A stretch of DNA of 14,035 nt from the NCBI GenBank assembly GCA_031546715.1, contig JAVBKA010000103.1, positions 1-14,035 on the forward strand. Reading direction: 5' to 3'. How positions within the stretch are numbered: position 1 is the first letter of the stretch; the number at the start of each line of letters is the position of its first letter. Made by a program: the position numbers and the translations under genes. Positions 1 through 7,066 of this stretch are shown piece after piece. Source of the DNA: JAVBKA01 sp031546715. GTDB taxonomy: Bacteria; Bacillota; Clostridia; Oscillospirales; UBA929. A model generated the notes under the pieces. That model was not told the DNA's origin and did not search any database. It worked only from the letters and a program-made list of their open reading frames with translations.

Positions 1-369
1 ATTTGCGTTTTTTTCTATAAGTTTCATCACTTTTACAAAGGTTTCATATGAAAATGGCTTAATTAAGTAGTAAAGCGCGTTTACATCATAGCTATCGTAA
101 ATAAAATCCTTTGACATGGTGGCGAAAATAATATTGCAAAATGGATTTTTGTCCCGAATTTTTTTCGTCACATCTACCGTGTCTGTCTCTCCAATGAAAA
201 CATCGATAAATACAACATCAACGCTGGAAATAGTAGCGGATTCAAGGAATAGCTCGCCTGTTTCATAATGTTCTAGCTTAAATGAAATCAATGAGGTATT
301 CAAATATTTTTGGAAATATTTTATTATTTCATCATAATCGCTATGGCTGTCTACTACGGCAATTCTCAT
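1..369 (-). CDS. LytTR-type response regulator, N-terminal receiver domain (partial, runs off window)
   Basis: Reverse-strand reading from ATG at 369 is open to the window edge (123 codons). It begins MRIAVVDSHSDYDEIIKYF and has the receiver-domain landmarks: an acidic pocket reduced to a single Asp after the first strand (AVVDS), the phospho-acceptor Asp in VVFIDVFIG, the switch Thr in IIFATMS, and the Lys-Pro pair in the AgrA/LytR-style ending DVNALYYLIKPF. That ending is typical of receivers fused to a LytTR DNA-binding domain, but the output domain lies outside the window, so LytTR is an inference. The gene diverges from the LuxR-family gene starting at 510, and the two share a 140-bp promoter region. 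Function would be signal-dependent transcription control by a partner histidine kinase not seen here. Confidence 0.85.
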   Translation of the reverse strand, partial: MRIAVVDSHSDYDEIIKYFQKYLNTSLISFKLEHYETGELFLESATISSVDVVFIDVFIGETDTVDVTKKIRDKNPFCNIIFATMSKDFIYDSYDVNALYYLIKPFSYETFVKVMKLIEKNAN

Positions 370-433
370 TTACCCGACCTACTATCTTTAGAAATCTGCA
401 GGTTCTTTCTATTATATAGTTTACTTCAATTTT

Positions 434-452
434 GAGGGCATGTAACCCTCAT
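434..452. promoter_or_regulatory. Inverted repeat in divergent promoter region
   Basis: TGAGGG and CCCTCA arms (434-439 and 447-452) are separated by 7 nt between the divergent response-regulator and LuxR-family genes. It could be an operator for either regulator or a short leader hairpin. Only the symmetry is seen; no binding-site family is recognised. Confidence 0.3.
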
Positions 453-509
453 TATGCGGGTATCCTACAGATTACTTAATCGCTTTTGAAATCAGAGAGG
501 AAACTTCAT

Positions 510-3011
510 ATGTTTAGACAACATCAAATCCAGGTGGTTCGAGCAGATATTATTGAACTTTTAAACAGTTATTCTAATTATCCCGTGGTTTTTCTATGTT
601 CACCCGCGGGATATGGAAAAACAACTGCAATAAACCAATGGCTTAACACTTTGAAAACAGCTAACGCAATTTTGCCAATAGACCAATACGACAATAAGCC
701 GTCACATTTTTGCAGCCGTTTTTGCAATACGCTATACCAGTGCCAACCGAGCAACACATTATTGGGGGAGATTTCATCACATCCGGCCTTTGAGAGTGCT
801 CCTGAGGAGTTTACTATTCGTGCGTTAGGGTCGCTAGATACAACTGTGCCCGCAGTGATTGTTATAGATGACTTACACGTCATCACAGAGCCTTCAATTA
901 TCAACTTTTTACCCATTCTTTTGAAGCGTTTACCGGAAAACTTCAGAGTAGTTTTACTCAGTAGAAGTGAATTACCGCCCAGCTTTTCCCAATTTTGGTT
1001 AAGCGACGGTATTGCCCGTATCTCCTTGGAGCAGCTAAGGTTCTCGCCTAATGAGATTCAGTCGCTTTACAAGCAAAGAGGCTTTGATATCGACATCAAC
1101 GAAAGCAAAGAATTGTTTGCCAAAACAAACGGCTGGGCAATCGGCTTAAATGCGTTGCTAATTTCAGATACACCGTCAAAAGGTAGCCGTTTGGCTAACG
1201 ACTACTTAGAAGAGTTTTTAAAGACCCATGTATGGTCAACTTGGGACAAAGAAAAACAAGATTTTATGCTTCAAACCTCTGTGGTTACTGACTTAACGCC
1301 TGAGCTGTGCGATGCACTGACCGGTAAAACCAACAGTGCGCTAATACTTTATAATTTCCTTAAGGGCAATGCATTTTTATCGCAGGTTGAAGATAATCAC
1401 TATATGTTTCATCAGCTTTTTCATACGTTCCTTGTTCATATGGCTGAAAGCATGGATGCTGATTTTGTGAAGTCTCAAACAATCCTAGCCGCTGAATGGT
1501 TTTTGAAGCAGCAGGATTTTTACAACGCCGTGGAATATTTTTCAAAAGTCAAGAGCTACGATGGAATTGCGAGATGTTTCGACCTGCTTGAAGACATGAG
1601 CAGAAACAAATTTGTCATAGATAAAGTTTTATCTGTCATTCATTCCCCAATAGTGATGGAAGCGGCAGAGCATTTTCCGTTTATCTACTTTATGCTTGGA
1701 TGGGCGGCATTTGCCGAGGGTCGGATAAACGATTTGGAGCGGCATACAGACTGCTATTACGCCCGCTACCCTGAAGTGGTCGCACGCAATCCTGAGTTTG
1801 CCCACAATATCGTCTTTTTGTATTTCATGGATTACCGTGTTAATCTGATAAATCTTCTCGGTGCTGCGGACAAACTACCTGACACCAGTGCTTCAGGCGG
1901 TGCGGCAGGCTCTATAACGATGAACATGCCTCTTGTGCACCATTGCACCCGAGATTTTTCGGAGTTAGCTGAGCGCGATTATGTCTCCGAGGTAAAGCTG
2001 CTGGAGGCTGCTGTCGGTAGTTTGTTCGCAAAGGAAAAAACTCTATTGTCTTTCTGCTTGTCCGCAGGACTAAGCTATGAGCTTGGAGACTTAGACACTG
2101 CATACGGTCATGCATTAGCTGCGTATGCTGAAATGAAGCCCGACTTTGCCCCAGAGTCAAAATTCTGCGCTTTTAGCATAATGATTCACGTTCTCGATGC
2201 ATTAGGACAGACTTTAAAAGCGGACTCAATCGCTGAACAATTGTTGGAATTCGTTGAAAATGAGAGAGCTTTTTACCTAAGCTATAATTTGTCCGCAATG
2301 CTAACAAGACGAGCATTGTTAAAGCGTGAGCATGATGCGTCTGAAATATGGCTAAAAAAATATTACCTTCCAACAGCAGAACTGCTAGATTTCTATCGCC
2401 TTTACGGACATTTGACCACTTGCCGAGTGCTAATAGCAACAGGCGATTACGATAGTGCTTTAATTCTTGCTCTTAAAATTATTACCCTTTCGAAGCAATA
2501 CAATAGAACAATTGAAACAATTGAGGCTGAAATGTTGTTGGCTATTGCATATTGTAAAAAGGGAATTAATTTTCAAGCAAAGGCTCTAAGTGCACTCGAA
2601 AACGCTTTAAAAAATGCCTATAAATATAAGTTTACGCAGATTTTTATTACAGAGAGTGCGAATCTTCTTACAATACTGCATCGTCTGCAAAATCGCTCAG
2701 CAAAGCAGGCTGAAAACTCAGACTTACCTGCAAGCTTCATTAAAAAAATATATATGAACGCATTGCAGCACTCAAAAAACACAGGCGGTAACGTTTTACA
2801 GAAAACCTCTGCAGATTTTACTGAGAAACAGAAAAAAGTTATGCGGTTACTCTGCGAAGGGAAAAGCTATAAGGAAATTGCAGAAATTTTGAATATCAAG
2901 TTTTCCACTGTGCGCTCACATATTGAGCTTATTTATAGGAAATTAGACGTCTCAACAGTAACCGAAGCTGTAATTCGTATAAATGAAAGCAGAATTCTTG
3001 ATGAAAATTGA
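510..3011 (+). CDS. MalT-like LuxR-family transcriptional regulator (STAND ATPase + HTH)
   Basis: An 833-aa protein. The N-terminus has a P-loop (SPAGYGKTT, residues 31-39) and a Walker B with paired Asp (VIVIDDLH, about 117-123), as in the signal-transduction ATPases of the MalT group. A long helical repeat region (about 330-730) follows, where ligands usually bind. The last 65 residues are a LuxR-type helix-turn-helix (EKQKKVMRLLCEGKSYKEIAE then FSTVRSHIELIYRKLDV). Family knowledge: such proteins use ATP and an inducer to multimerise and activate transcription; the inducer is unknown here. Start choice: an in-frame TTG at 486 would add 8 residues but has no ribosome site. The ATG at 510 is preceded by GAGAGGAAAC at good spacing. 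The gene is convergent with spoIIID and lies outside the inserted element. Confidence 0.93.
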   Translation: MFRQHQIQVVRADIIELLNSYSNYPVVFLCSPAGYGKTTAINQWLNTLKTANAILPIDQYDNKPSHFCSRFCNTLYQCQPSNTLLGEISSHPAFESAPEEFTIRALGSLDTTVPAVIVIDDLHVITEPSIINFLPILLKRLPENFRVVLLSRSELPPSFSQFWLSDGIARISLEQLRFSPNEIQSLYKQRGFDIDINESKELFAKTNGWAIGLNALLISDTPSKGSRLANDYLEEFLKTHVWSTWDKEKQDFMLQTSVVTDLTPELCDALTGKTNSALILYNFLKGNAFLSQVEDNHYMFHQLFHTFLVHMAESMDADFVKSQTILAAEWFLKQQDFYNAVEYFSKVKSYDGIARCFDLLEDMSRNKFVIDKVLSVIHSPIVMEAAEHFPFIYFMLGWAAFAEGRINDLERHTDCYYARYPEVVARNPEFAHNIVFLYFMDYRVNLINLLGAADKLPDTSASGGAAGSITMNMPLVHHCTRDFSELAERDYVSEVKLLEAAVGSLFAKEKTLLSFCLSAGLSYELGDLDTAYGHALAAYAEMKPDFAPESKFCAFSIMIHVLDALGQTLKADSIAEQLLEFVENERAFYLSYNLSAMLTRRALLKREHDASEIWLKKYYLPTAELLDFYRLYGHLTTCRVLIATGDYDSALILALKIITLSKQYNRTIETIEAEMLLAIAYCKKGINFQAKALSALENALKNAYKYKFTQIFITESANLLTILHRLQNRSAKQAENSDLPASFIKKIYMNALQHSKNTGGNVLQKTSADFTEKQKKVMRLLCEGKSYKEIAEILNIKFSTVRSHIELIYRKLDVSTVTEAVIRINESRILDEN

Positions 3012-3047
3012 AGTTACAAATCTACACTTTTTGCACATATTTTAATG

Positions 3048-3097
3048 CAAACAAGCACATAAATAGACGTTTTTACGTCTGTTTATGTGCTTGTTTG
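3048..3097. terminator. Long hairpin between convergent luxR-family gene and spoIIID
   Basis: A 23-bp stem (3048-3070 with 3075-3097) with one T-G wobble and a TTTT loop. It lies 36 bp after the LuxR-family stop and 40 bp after the spoIIID 3' end, so it can serve both convergent genes. Neither strand has a strong T-run after the stem, so a terminator role is inferred from position and stem strength. Confidence 0.6.
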
Positions 3098-3137
3098 GTA
3101 AGTGGTTTTGCAAAACTTTTTAAGGTTTAGGCGGAGG

Positions 3138-3287
3138 CTATGTTGAAATTCCAGCATCTCCCTTGTATTTTAGTTTAGTAGCCAACCCCCCTCGTAAATG
3201 CCGCTCTGCCTTGTTTTCGTCAAGCACTTCCTTGACGGCAAGATACAAGGTTCTGTTGTAGGTTTTTAATCTGTCACTTAGGTCCTT
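3138..3287 (-). CDS. spoIIID: SpoIIID, C-terminal half (split gene; 3' part outside the element)
   Basis: Minus-strand frame from AAG at 3287 to TAG at 3138 encodes 49 residues: KDLSDRLKTYNRTLYLAVK, then EVLDENKAERHLRGGLATKL and KYKGDAGIST. From memory, the B. subtilis SpoIIID C-terminal half contains KDLTERL and a conserved RHLRGGEATKLKYK tail, an unmistakable match. No SpoIIID start exists here. Upstream the frame runs into the element end and meets a stop, and the only possible start, GTG at 3302, has no ribosome site. The missing first 38 residues are at 12165-12052, and the two parts join in frame through the 9-bp repeat. In the unexcised state this half is probably not translated. The recombinase stop codon overlaps its first bases. 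Confidence 0.9.
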   Translation of the reverse strand, partial: KDLSDRLKTYNRTLYLAVKEVLDENKAERHLRGGLATKLKYKGDAGIST

Positions 3288-4905
3288 ATGTACGGAATTC
3301 ACAATCGGTGTCGGTAGTATTATCGCTTTTTTCTTCTATTCTTATAGGGAAACATATCCCATGTACTTCTTCTTGCACCTTAAAGTATACATGTAATTCA
3401 ACCTTACTTATAACTTTAATTTCTTTTATGACACCCCTAAGTCCGTTGTTGGTTAGTCCGTCTTTGAAAGACATAGCATCGAAGGTCTTGGAAAACTCCT
3501 TAATACTTTCTTTTACTTTGCGTGTCAGTTCAGATGTTACATCCTTTGAGTTAATAATTGTGCTGAGCTTTTGTATCTCTACGTCTAGCCTTTTTAAGTC
3601 AATGCCGCCCTCGTCCATGTCAAGGTAACCTTTTTTAACCATGGTTTTTATCCGTTCACGCTCTGACTGTAGAGCTTTTAGCTCTTTTTCAGCAACGCCA
3701 AGGTCTATTCCAATAATTTGATTAACATGTTCTTTTATCAATGCACTTGCTTTGGACTCAAGAAGCTTGAAAAAACTCTCGCGGTCTTGAATGAGACAGT
3801 CAAATAGTAGACTAAGTGATGATAGTACATCTTCCTCCTCAACCCTTATGGAGGGCGCTTTACAACGGGCAGAACCATAGGCATGACGCTTGCTACAAAC
3901 CCACCAATAATACATCGGTCCAGTCTCACAATGTTTACGCTGATAGCGACGATAGCCATTCCCGCAAACATCGCATTTCAAAAGATTTGACAAAATGTGT
4001 GCCTCACTACGTCGGCTCATCCTTCGATGACCATTTTCATCACTAGGAAAAACCTCGGCATTTGTAATAATCAACTGTTGCGCTTTATCAAATTGTTCAT
4101 CTGATATTATGCGAAACTCTGGACGTTCAACTACAAACCAGTCTTCGGTATCCATAGTAATCCTTTCGCCTGTGTAAATGCTCTTAATGTTTTGCTTATT
4201 GTTTATCACAAATCCTGTATATATGCGATTTTTCAGTATGCTGCTAACCGTGTGCTGGCTCCAATTAAAATTTGGCTCGCCGTCCTTAAGTTTCTTTGTT
4301 TTAACTTTGTTTTTATAGAGAAAATCGGCTATACGACTCATTCCTAAATTTTCCTCTGTATAAAGGCAATAGATTTTCTTAACCCACTCAGCTTCTGCAT
4401 TGGGCAACAGGTTGTATTTATCAACTCTATCATACCCAAAAACAAAGTTTGGAACTATGCCTTTTTTCTTAGAGATTTCCTTACCAAACTTAATTCTTTC
4501 ACTGATTTTGCGACTTTCATTATCTGCAATTAACGCCATCAAGCTTAAAGTAAAACTGTCAAGGTCACGCCCTTCGCCCAAATTAACAAGGTGTAGGACA
4601 ATACCATATGTGTCTAACAAATCTCGCACAAAGTTCAAAAAATCGAGCTGGTTTCTGAACATTCTGCTGATGTCCTTGGCATAAATCTTGTTATAAAGTC
4701 CTTTTTTTGCGTCCTTAATAAGCTCTTGCAGTTCTGGTCTATTTTTGGATTTTGTTGCAGATTTGCCCTCGTCGCAGTAGATTTTAACAAGCTCATCACC
4801 ACGCTTGCCAACATAGTCTTCAAAATATTCGCGTTGATTTTTAAGGGATAATGCTTGTTCGTCCTTGCTTGTTGATACACGTATATACGCTACCGCTTTC
4901 ATCAT
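3286..4905 (-). CDS. Large serine recombinase (SpoIVCA-like element excisionase/integrase)
   Basis: A 539-aa protein. The N-terminal resolvase domain has the catalytic Ser in AYIRVSTS (Arg9, Ser11) and the conserved Asp-Ile-Ser-Arg...Arg patch (DISRMFR, 78-84). A recombinase domain follows (about 155-290), then a Cys-rich zinc ribbon (Cys311, Cys314, Cys337, Cys348) and a charged helical/coiled-coil stretch (about 390-480), the order found in large serine integrases. It acts in the cytoplasm on paired att sites, cutting at a central dinucleotide through a Ser-DNA bond. The start is one of two adjacent ATGs after GAGGTG; the second (4902) is also possible. The stop TAA (3288-3286) overlaps the left att core, so excision would extend the protein by 17 residues. 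Its place at the element end next to split spoIIID marks it as the likely enzyme that excises the element. Confidence 0.95.
   Translation of the reverse strand: MMKAVAYIRVSTSKDEQALSLKNQREYFEDYVGKRGDELVKIYCDEGKSATKSKNRPELQELIKDAKKGLYNKIYAKDISRMFRNQLDFLNFVRDLLDTYGIVLHLVNLGEGRDLDSFTLSLMALIADNESRKISERIKFGKEISKKKGIVPNFVFGYDRVDKYNLLPNAEAEWVKKIYCLYTEENLGMSRIADFLYKNKVKTKKLKDGEPNFNWSQHTVSSILKNRIYTGFVINNKQNIKSIYTGERITMDTEDWFVVERPEFRIISDEQFDKAQQLIITNAEVFPSDENGHRRMSRRSEAHILSNLLKCDVCGNGYRRYQRKHCETGPMYYWWVCSKRHAYGSARCKAPSIRVEEEDVLSSLSLLFDCLIQDRESFFKLLESKASALIKEHVNQIIGIDLGVAEKELKALQSERERIKTMVKKGYLDMDEGGIDLKRLDVEIQKLSTIINSKDVTSELTRKVKESIKEFSKTFDAMSFKDGLTNNGLRGVIKEIKVISKVELHVYFKVQEEVHGICFPIRIEEKSDNTTDTDCEFRT
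3287..3295. repeat. Left att core (direct repeat 1)
   Basis: TATGTACGG, identical to 12051-12059. The flanking bases differ on both sides (T/G before, A/T after), so identity is exactly 9 bp. The centre of the internal symmetry is the TG at 3289-3290, the predicted 2-bp crossover of a serine recombinase. It spans SpoIIID codons 37-38 and overlaps the recombinase stop codon (3286-3288). Confidence 0.9.
3301..3315. repeat. Left element-end inverted repeat (attP half-site arm)
   Basis: ACAATCGGTGTCGGT is the exact reverse complement of 12028-12042. It starts 10 bp inside the central dinucleotide, as does its partner at the other end. It lies within the 3' end of the recombinase coding sequence. 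Confidence 0.85.
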
Positions 4906-4926
4906 TAGTCACCTCAACAAATGCAG

Positions 4927-4981
4927 TTTAAAACACCTGTTGCGCTCACACATTTCAATATGAGACAACAGGTGCTTTAAA
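4927..4981 (-). terminator. Hairpin between the small ORF and the recombinase
   Basis: Arms 4927-4942 and 4966-4981 pair over 16 bp with one A/C mismatch, plus an inner CTCA/TGAG pairing. On the minus strand the stem ends in GGTGTTTTAAAC. It sits directly after the stop of the 48-aa ORF and just ahead of the recombinase ribosome site. It could terminate the small transcript or attenuate recombinase expression. Confidence 0.55.
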
Positions 4982-4988
4982 AGCTTAG

Positions 4989-5135
4989 TTATATTTTCTG
5001 AGCAATTTTAGATTCATCTGACGATAACTGCATTTTTTTAATAGTCTTTGCAATGAAGCCGCGTGCAAGTCCGTCAGCCAAAGTCTCTCGTATCCTTTGC
5101 AAAAGTTCAGGCGGGAGTGGTCGCGTATCGTTCAA
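4989..5135 (-). CDS. Small 48-aa protein upstream of the recombinase (possible directionality factor)
   Basis: Minus-strand ORF with TTG start at 5135, preceded by AAGGGG at 8-nt spacing; an in-frame TAG just upstream excludes a longer form. The protein begins LNDTRPLPPELLQRIRETLA and ends KIAQKI. It is a basic, predicted helical polypeptide with no cysteine and no membrane segment. I do not recognise a family. It is transcribed in the same direction as the recombinase, 83 bp upstream, with a hairpin between. Small proteins near serine recombinases often act as recombination directionality factors, and one is known for the Clostridioides difficile skin element, so that role is the leading guess. 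An alternative is the tail of a decayed larger gene. Confidence 0.6.
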   Translation of the reverse strand: MNDTRPLPPELLQRIRETLADGLARGFIAKTIKKMQLSSDESKIAQKI

Positions 5136-5166
5136 GCTATCGACCCCTTGCTATATTTGTTATAAC

Positions 5167-5177
5167 ATATATGTATG
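5167..5177 (-). promoter_or_regulatory. Possible sporulation-type -10 upstream of the small ORF/recombinase
   Basis: Minus-strand CATACATATAT begins about 40 nt before the TTG start of the small ORF. CATACA matches the start of the sigma-E -10 consensus, but the following T is misplaced and no good -35 is seen at the proper distance. A similar CATATATATT precedes spoIIID (12195-12204). Weak evidence. Confidence 0.25.
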
Positions 5178-5307
5178 ATAGTCGTAGCGGTTTTAGTACA
5201 AGCTTTGCCGATGATAAAGACGGTAGCTTACGGGAGAGACTGTAAAATTGCGTGAACAAGCAAAAGTATTAACTTGCATCTCGGAAATGGATAGGGGAGC
5301 GTCATGC

Positions 5308-6594
5308 TTATCGCTTATTGATTCGGAATCTGTCGTTTAGGAGCAGCCAATTTTGAGGGAAGTCCAGACCTAGTTTCCAATAGCTAATACCTCGCAAATC
5401 TAACTCCTTTAGAAGATCAAATTTTGCATTAATTGAACGTGCATCCTCAAACCAAACTACGTGCTGAGTTCCGTTTCTGTCCCAATAATTAAAGAACGGT
5501 GCTTGTGATACAGGGTCGTACTCAATTCGAGCTCTATTGTTTCTTGCTAAAGCGATAGCTGTCTGCGGGCTGACGGCTCTGGCGGACTGACCGCCTTGTA
5601 CAAACGGCAGTGTCCAATCATAACCGTAAAGATTCTGACCCATCATAATTTTATTCGAGGGAATTTCCGTTTTTGCATACTCAAGTACTCGGCGCACAGG
5701 GCCAATGGGTGATACAGCCATAGGAGGTCCGCCACTATAACCCCACTCATATGTCATAATTACTACAAAATCAGCGACCTCGCCGTGTACCTTGTAGTCA
5801 TGCGCAGTATACCAAGCACCAGATTGACTTGAGCTTGTTTTTGGCGCAAGGGCTGTGGACATAAGAAGGTTTTCGTTATGCAGTTTAGTTGATGCATTTC
5901 GCAAAAATGCATTGTAAAGCTCACGGTCTTCCGGTTTTAGAAATTCAAAGTCGAAGTGTACATCTCGGAAACCGTTTGCCTTAGCAGTTTCGATGATATT
6001 ATTAATGAGTGTGTTTTGAACCTGAGGATTGCTTAAAATCTCGTGCCCTAGTGTATCACTGAACGCACCGTCTTCGATGTTTGAGACAACCATGACAAGA
6101 CTTGCACCCGAGCCAGTGGCGGCGGTTTGTAATGGAGAGACAGAGAAGGTGACGAGAGTTCCGTCACGCTTAACTTGGTAACTAAACGCTGAAAGATATG
6201 TTAGAAATGGCGAATTCTCCCGCACGGCGGACAGCGTATCTGCGGAAAATTCTCCATTTTGAGCTTCTGCATAACCATTGGACTCGATTTGTGTCTTTGG
6301 GACTGCAGGAATATATAGCCGTTGACCTACCAGCAACGAGCTTCCGATATTGATATCATTAATTTCAGCTAATCTTGCGCTGGATACACCGAAACGGCGA
6401 CCAATCGAGTCCAGAGAATCACCAGATACCACAAAATAATACTGACCCGTTATAGGAATGACCAGAGCTTGACCTATAACTAGCGAATTACTAGGATTGA
6501 GTTGATTTGCGGTTGCGATTTCGTTTACAGTTACACCGTAGACATTTGCGATTTCGAATAAGCTTTGTCCTTGACGAACTACATGAATTTGCAT
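5308..6594 (-). CDS. SleL/YaaH-like spore cortex N-acetylglucosaminidase (two LysM + GH18)
   Basis: A 428-aa protein. Two LysM repeats (about residues 2-47 and 51-96, each beginning with a V-x-x-G-x-SL pattern and ending in L-x-IP) bind peptidoglycan. A GH18 domain (about 125-428) carries the catalytic DxxxDxE as D211-V-H-F-D215-F-E217. This order, the length and the lack of a signal peptide match Bacillus YaaH/SleL, which sits in the spore coat/cortex region and cleaves cortex fragments on germination. Start: ATG at 6594 follows AAGGGGGG at 8-nt spacing; a longer frame from 6630 would bury this ribosome site in the coding region. A sigma-K-like promoter lies just upstream. The gene is inside the spoIIID element, so it leaves the chromosome with the excised DNA but stays on the circle. 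Confidence 0.9.
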   Translation of the reverse strand: MQIHVVRQGQSLFEIANVYGVTVNEIATANQLNPSNSLVIGQALVIPITGQYYFVVSGDSLDSIGRRFGVSSARLAEINDINIGSSLLVGQRLYIPAVPKTQIESNGYAEAQNGEFSADTLSAVRENSPFLTYLSAFSYQVKRDGTLVTFSVSPLQTAATGSGASLVMVVSNIEDGAFSDTLGHEILSNPQVQNTLINNIIETAKANGFRDVHFDFEFLKPEDRELYNAFLRNASTKLHNENLLMSTALAPKTSSSQSGAWYTAHDYKVHGEVADFVVIMTYEWGYSGGPPMAVSPIGPVRRVLEYAKTEIPSNKIMMGQNLYGYDWTLPFVQGGQSARAVSPQTAIALARNNRARIEYDPVSQAPFFNYWDRNGTQHVVWFEDARSINAKFDLLKELDLRGISYWKLGLDFPQNWLLLNDRFRINKR

Positions 6595-6614
6595 ATGAAT
6601 ACCCCCCTTTTTAA

Positions 6615-6641
6615 TATCATATGCAGGCAATAAAAATGGGT
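6615..6641 (-). promoter_or_regulatory. Sigma-K-like promoter for the SleL-like gene
   Basis: On the minus strand, AC (6641-6640), 16 bp, then CATATGATA (6623-6615). This fits the mother-cell sigma-K pattern AC-N16/17-CATAnnnTA as recalled. The expected start of transcription falls about 15 nt before the ATG, leaving a very short leader with the AAGGGGGG ribosome site near its 5' end. The match is short and could be chance, but gene function and position agree. Confidence 0.4.
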
Positions 6642-6678
6642 TCTTACATAAAACCCTGCTTGAGCAAATTAAAGCAAA

Positions 6679-6716
6679 AAAACACCTGAGTTCTGATTTC
6701 AGAACTCAGGTGTTTT
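6679..6716 (-). terminator. Strong rho-independent terminator (minus direction)
   Basis: Perfect 18-bp arms (6679-6696 and 6699-6716) with a tiny loop. On the minus strand the stem is followed by a run of 7 T, then GC. It sits just after the decayed small gene (6760-6929) and before the SleL-like gene, so it would insulate the latter from upstream transcription. Confidence 0.85.
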
Positions 6717-6759
6717 AAAAAGAAAGGCTTATTAGACTATTTTCAATATTATATATTTT

Positions 6760-6929
6760 TCATAATAACCCTATTGAATCGAGCCTGTAAGTGTTATATA
6801 ATGAATTTGATGAGCTTGCATAAGAAGCGGTATCATTTGCCCCAACAATATTCGTTTTTAATCAATTTACCGCACTGGAAATAGTATCGGGCAAATTAAC
6901 CTAAATTGAAAATTTTTGATTTTATTCAT
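6760..6929 (-). pseudogene. Decayed small gene (frameshift and internal stop)
   Basis: A textbook ribosome site, GGAGGTG (6941-6935), precedes ATG at 6929. The first frame, beginning MNKIKNFQFRLI, stops after 20 codons. Another frame over the same region reads VNLPDTISSAVN, stop, then LKTNIVGANDTASYASSSNS and on to a TGA at 6760, with protein-like composition. This suggests a protein of about 55 aa broken by one frameshift and one TGA, with its own terminator (6679-6716) still intact. Family unknown. Alternatively only the 20-residue peptide is real. Confidence 0.4.
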
Positions 6930-7066
6930 CTTTACACCTCCAGTCATAATGCGTGAAAATCAACGTCAAAAACACTGTGACTAAGGAATTCGAAGCTCAC
7001 AAAACTACACCGCACAAAACAACATAAGACACCACTGTGAAACGATCAGGGGAGGAAACATCCTGC
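6930..7066. other. Divergent intergenic region
   Basis: Between the decayed small gene (minus) and the helicase gene (plus). It holds the minus-strand ribosome site at 6935-6941 and the plus-strand AGGGGAGG at 7048-7055. No convincing sigma-A promoter was found for the helicase gene. Confidence 0.5.

Noticed and set aside
486..509. TTG start for the LuxR-family regulator
   Set aside because: No ribosome site before it; the ATG at 510 has GAGAGGAAAC at good spacing and begins at the usual family position.
3138..3302. A separate 54-aa gene starting at GTG 3302
   Set aside because: No ribosome site, and all residues after the att core match SpoIIID from its middle onward; the upstream residues come from element-end sequence. 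It is the 3' half of a split gene.
3317..3330. Programmed frameshift on the A-run near the recombinase 3' end joining it to the spoIIID frame
   Set aside because: The A-run is not in the phase needed for a -1 slippery heptamer, and the spoIIID join through the att core explains the downstream frame fully.
5063..5245. Plus-strand 60-aa ORF
   Set aside because: It lies opposite the minus-strand small ORF and its promoter region, has no ribosome site and no recognisable protein features.
7037..7066. GTG start for the SNF2 helicase
   Set aside because: The AGGGGAGG ribosome site lies downstream of the GTG and fits ATG 7067.
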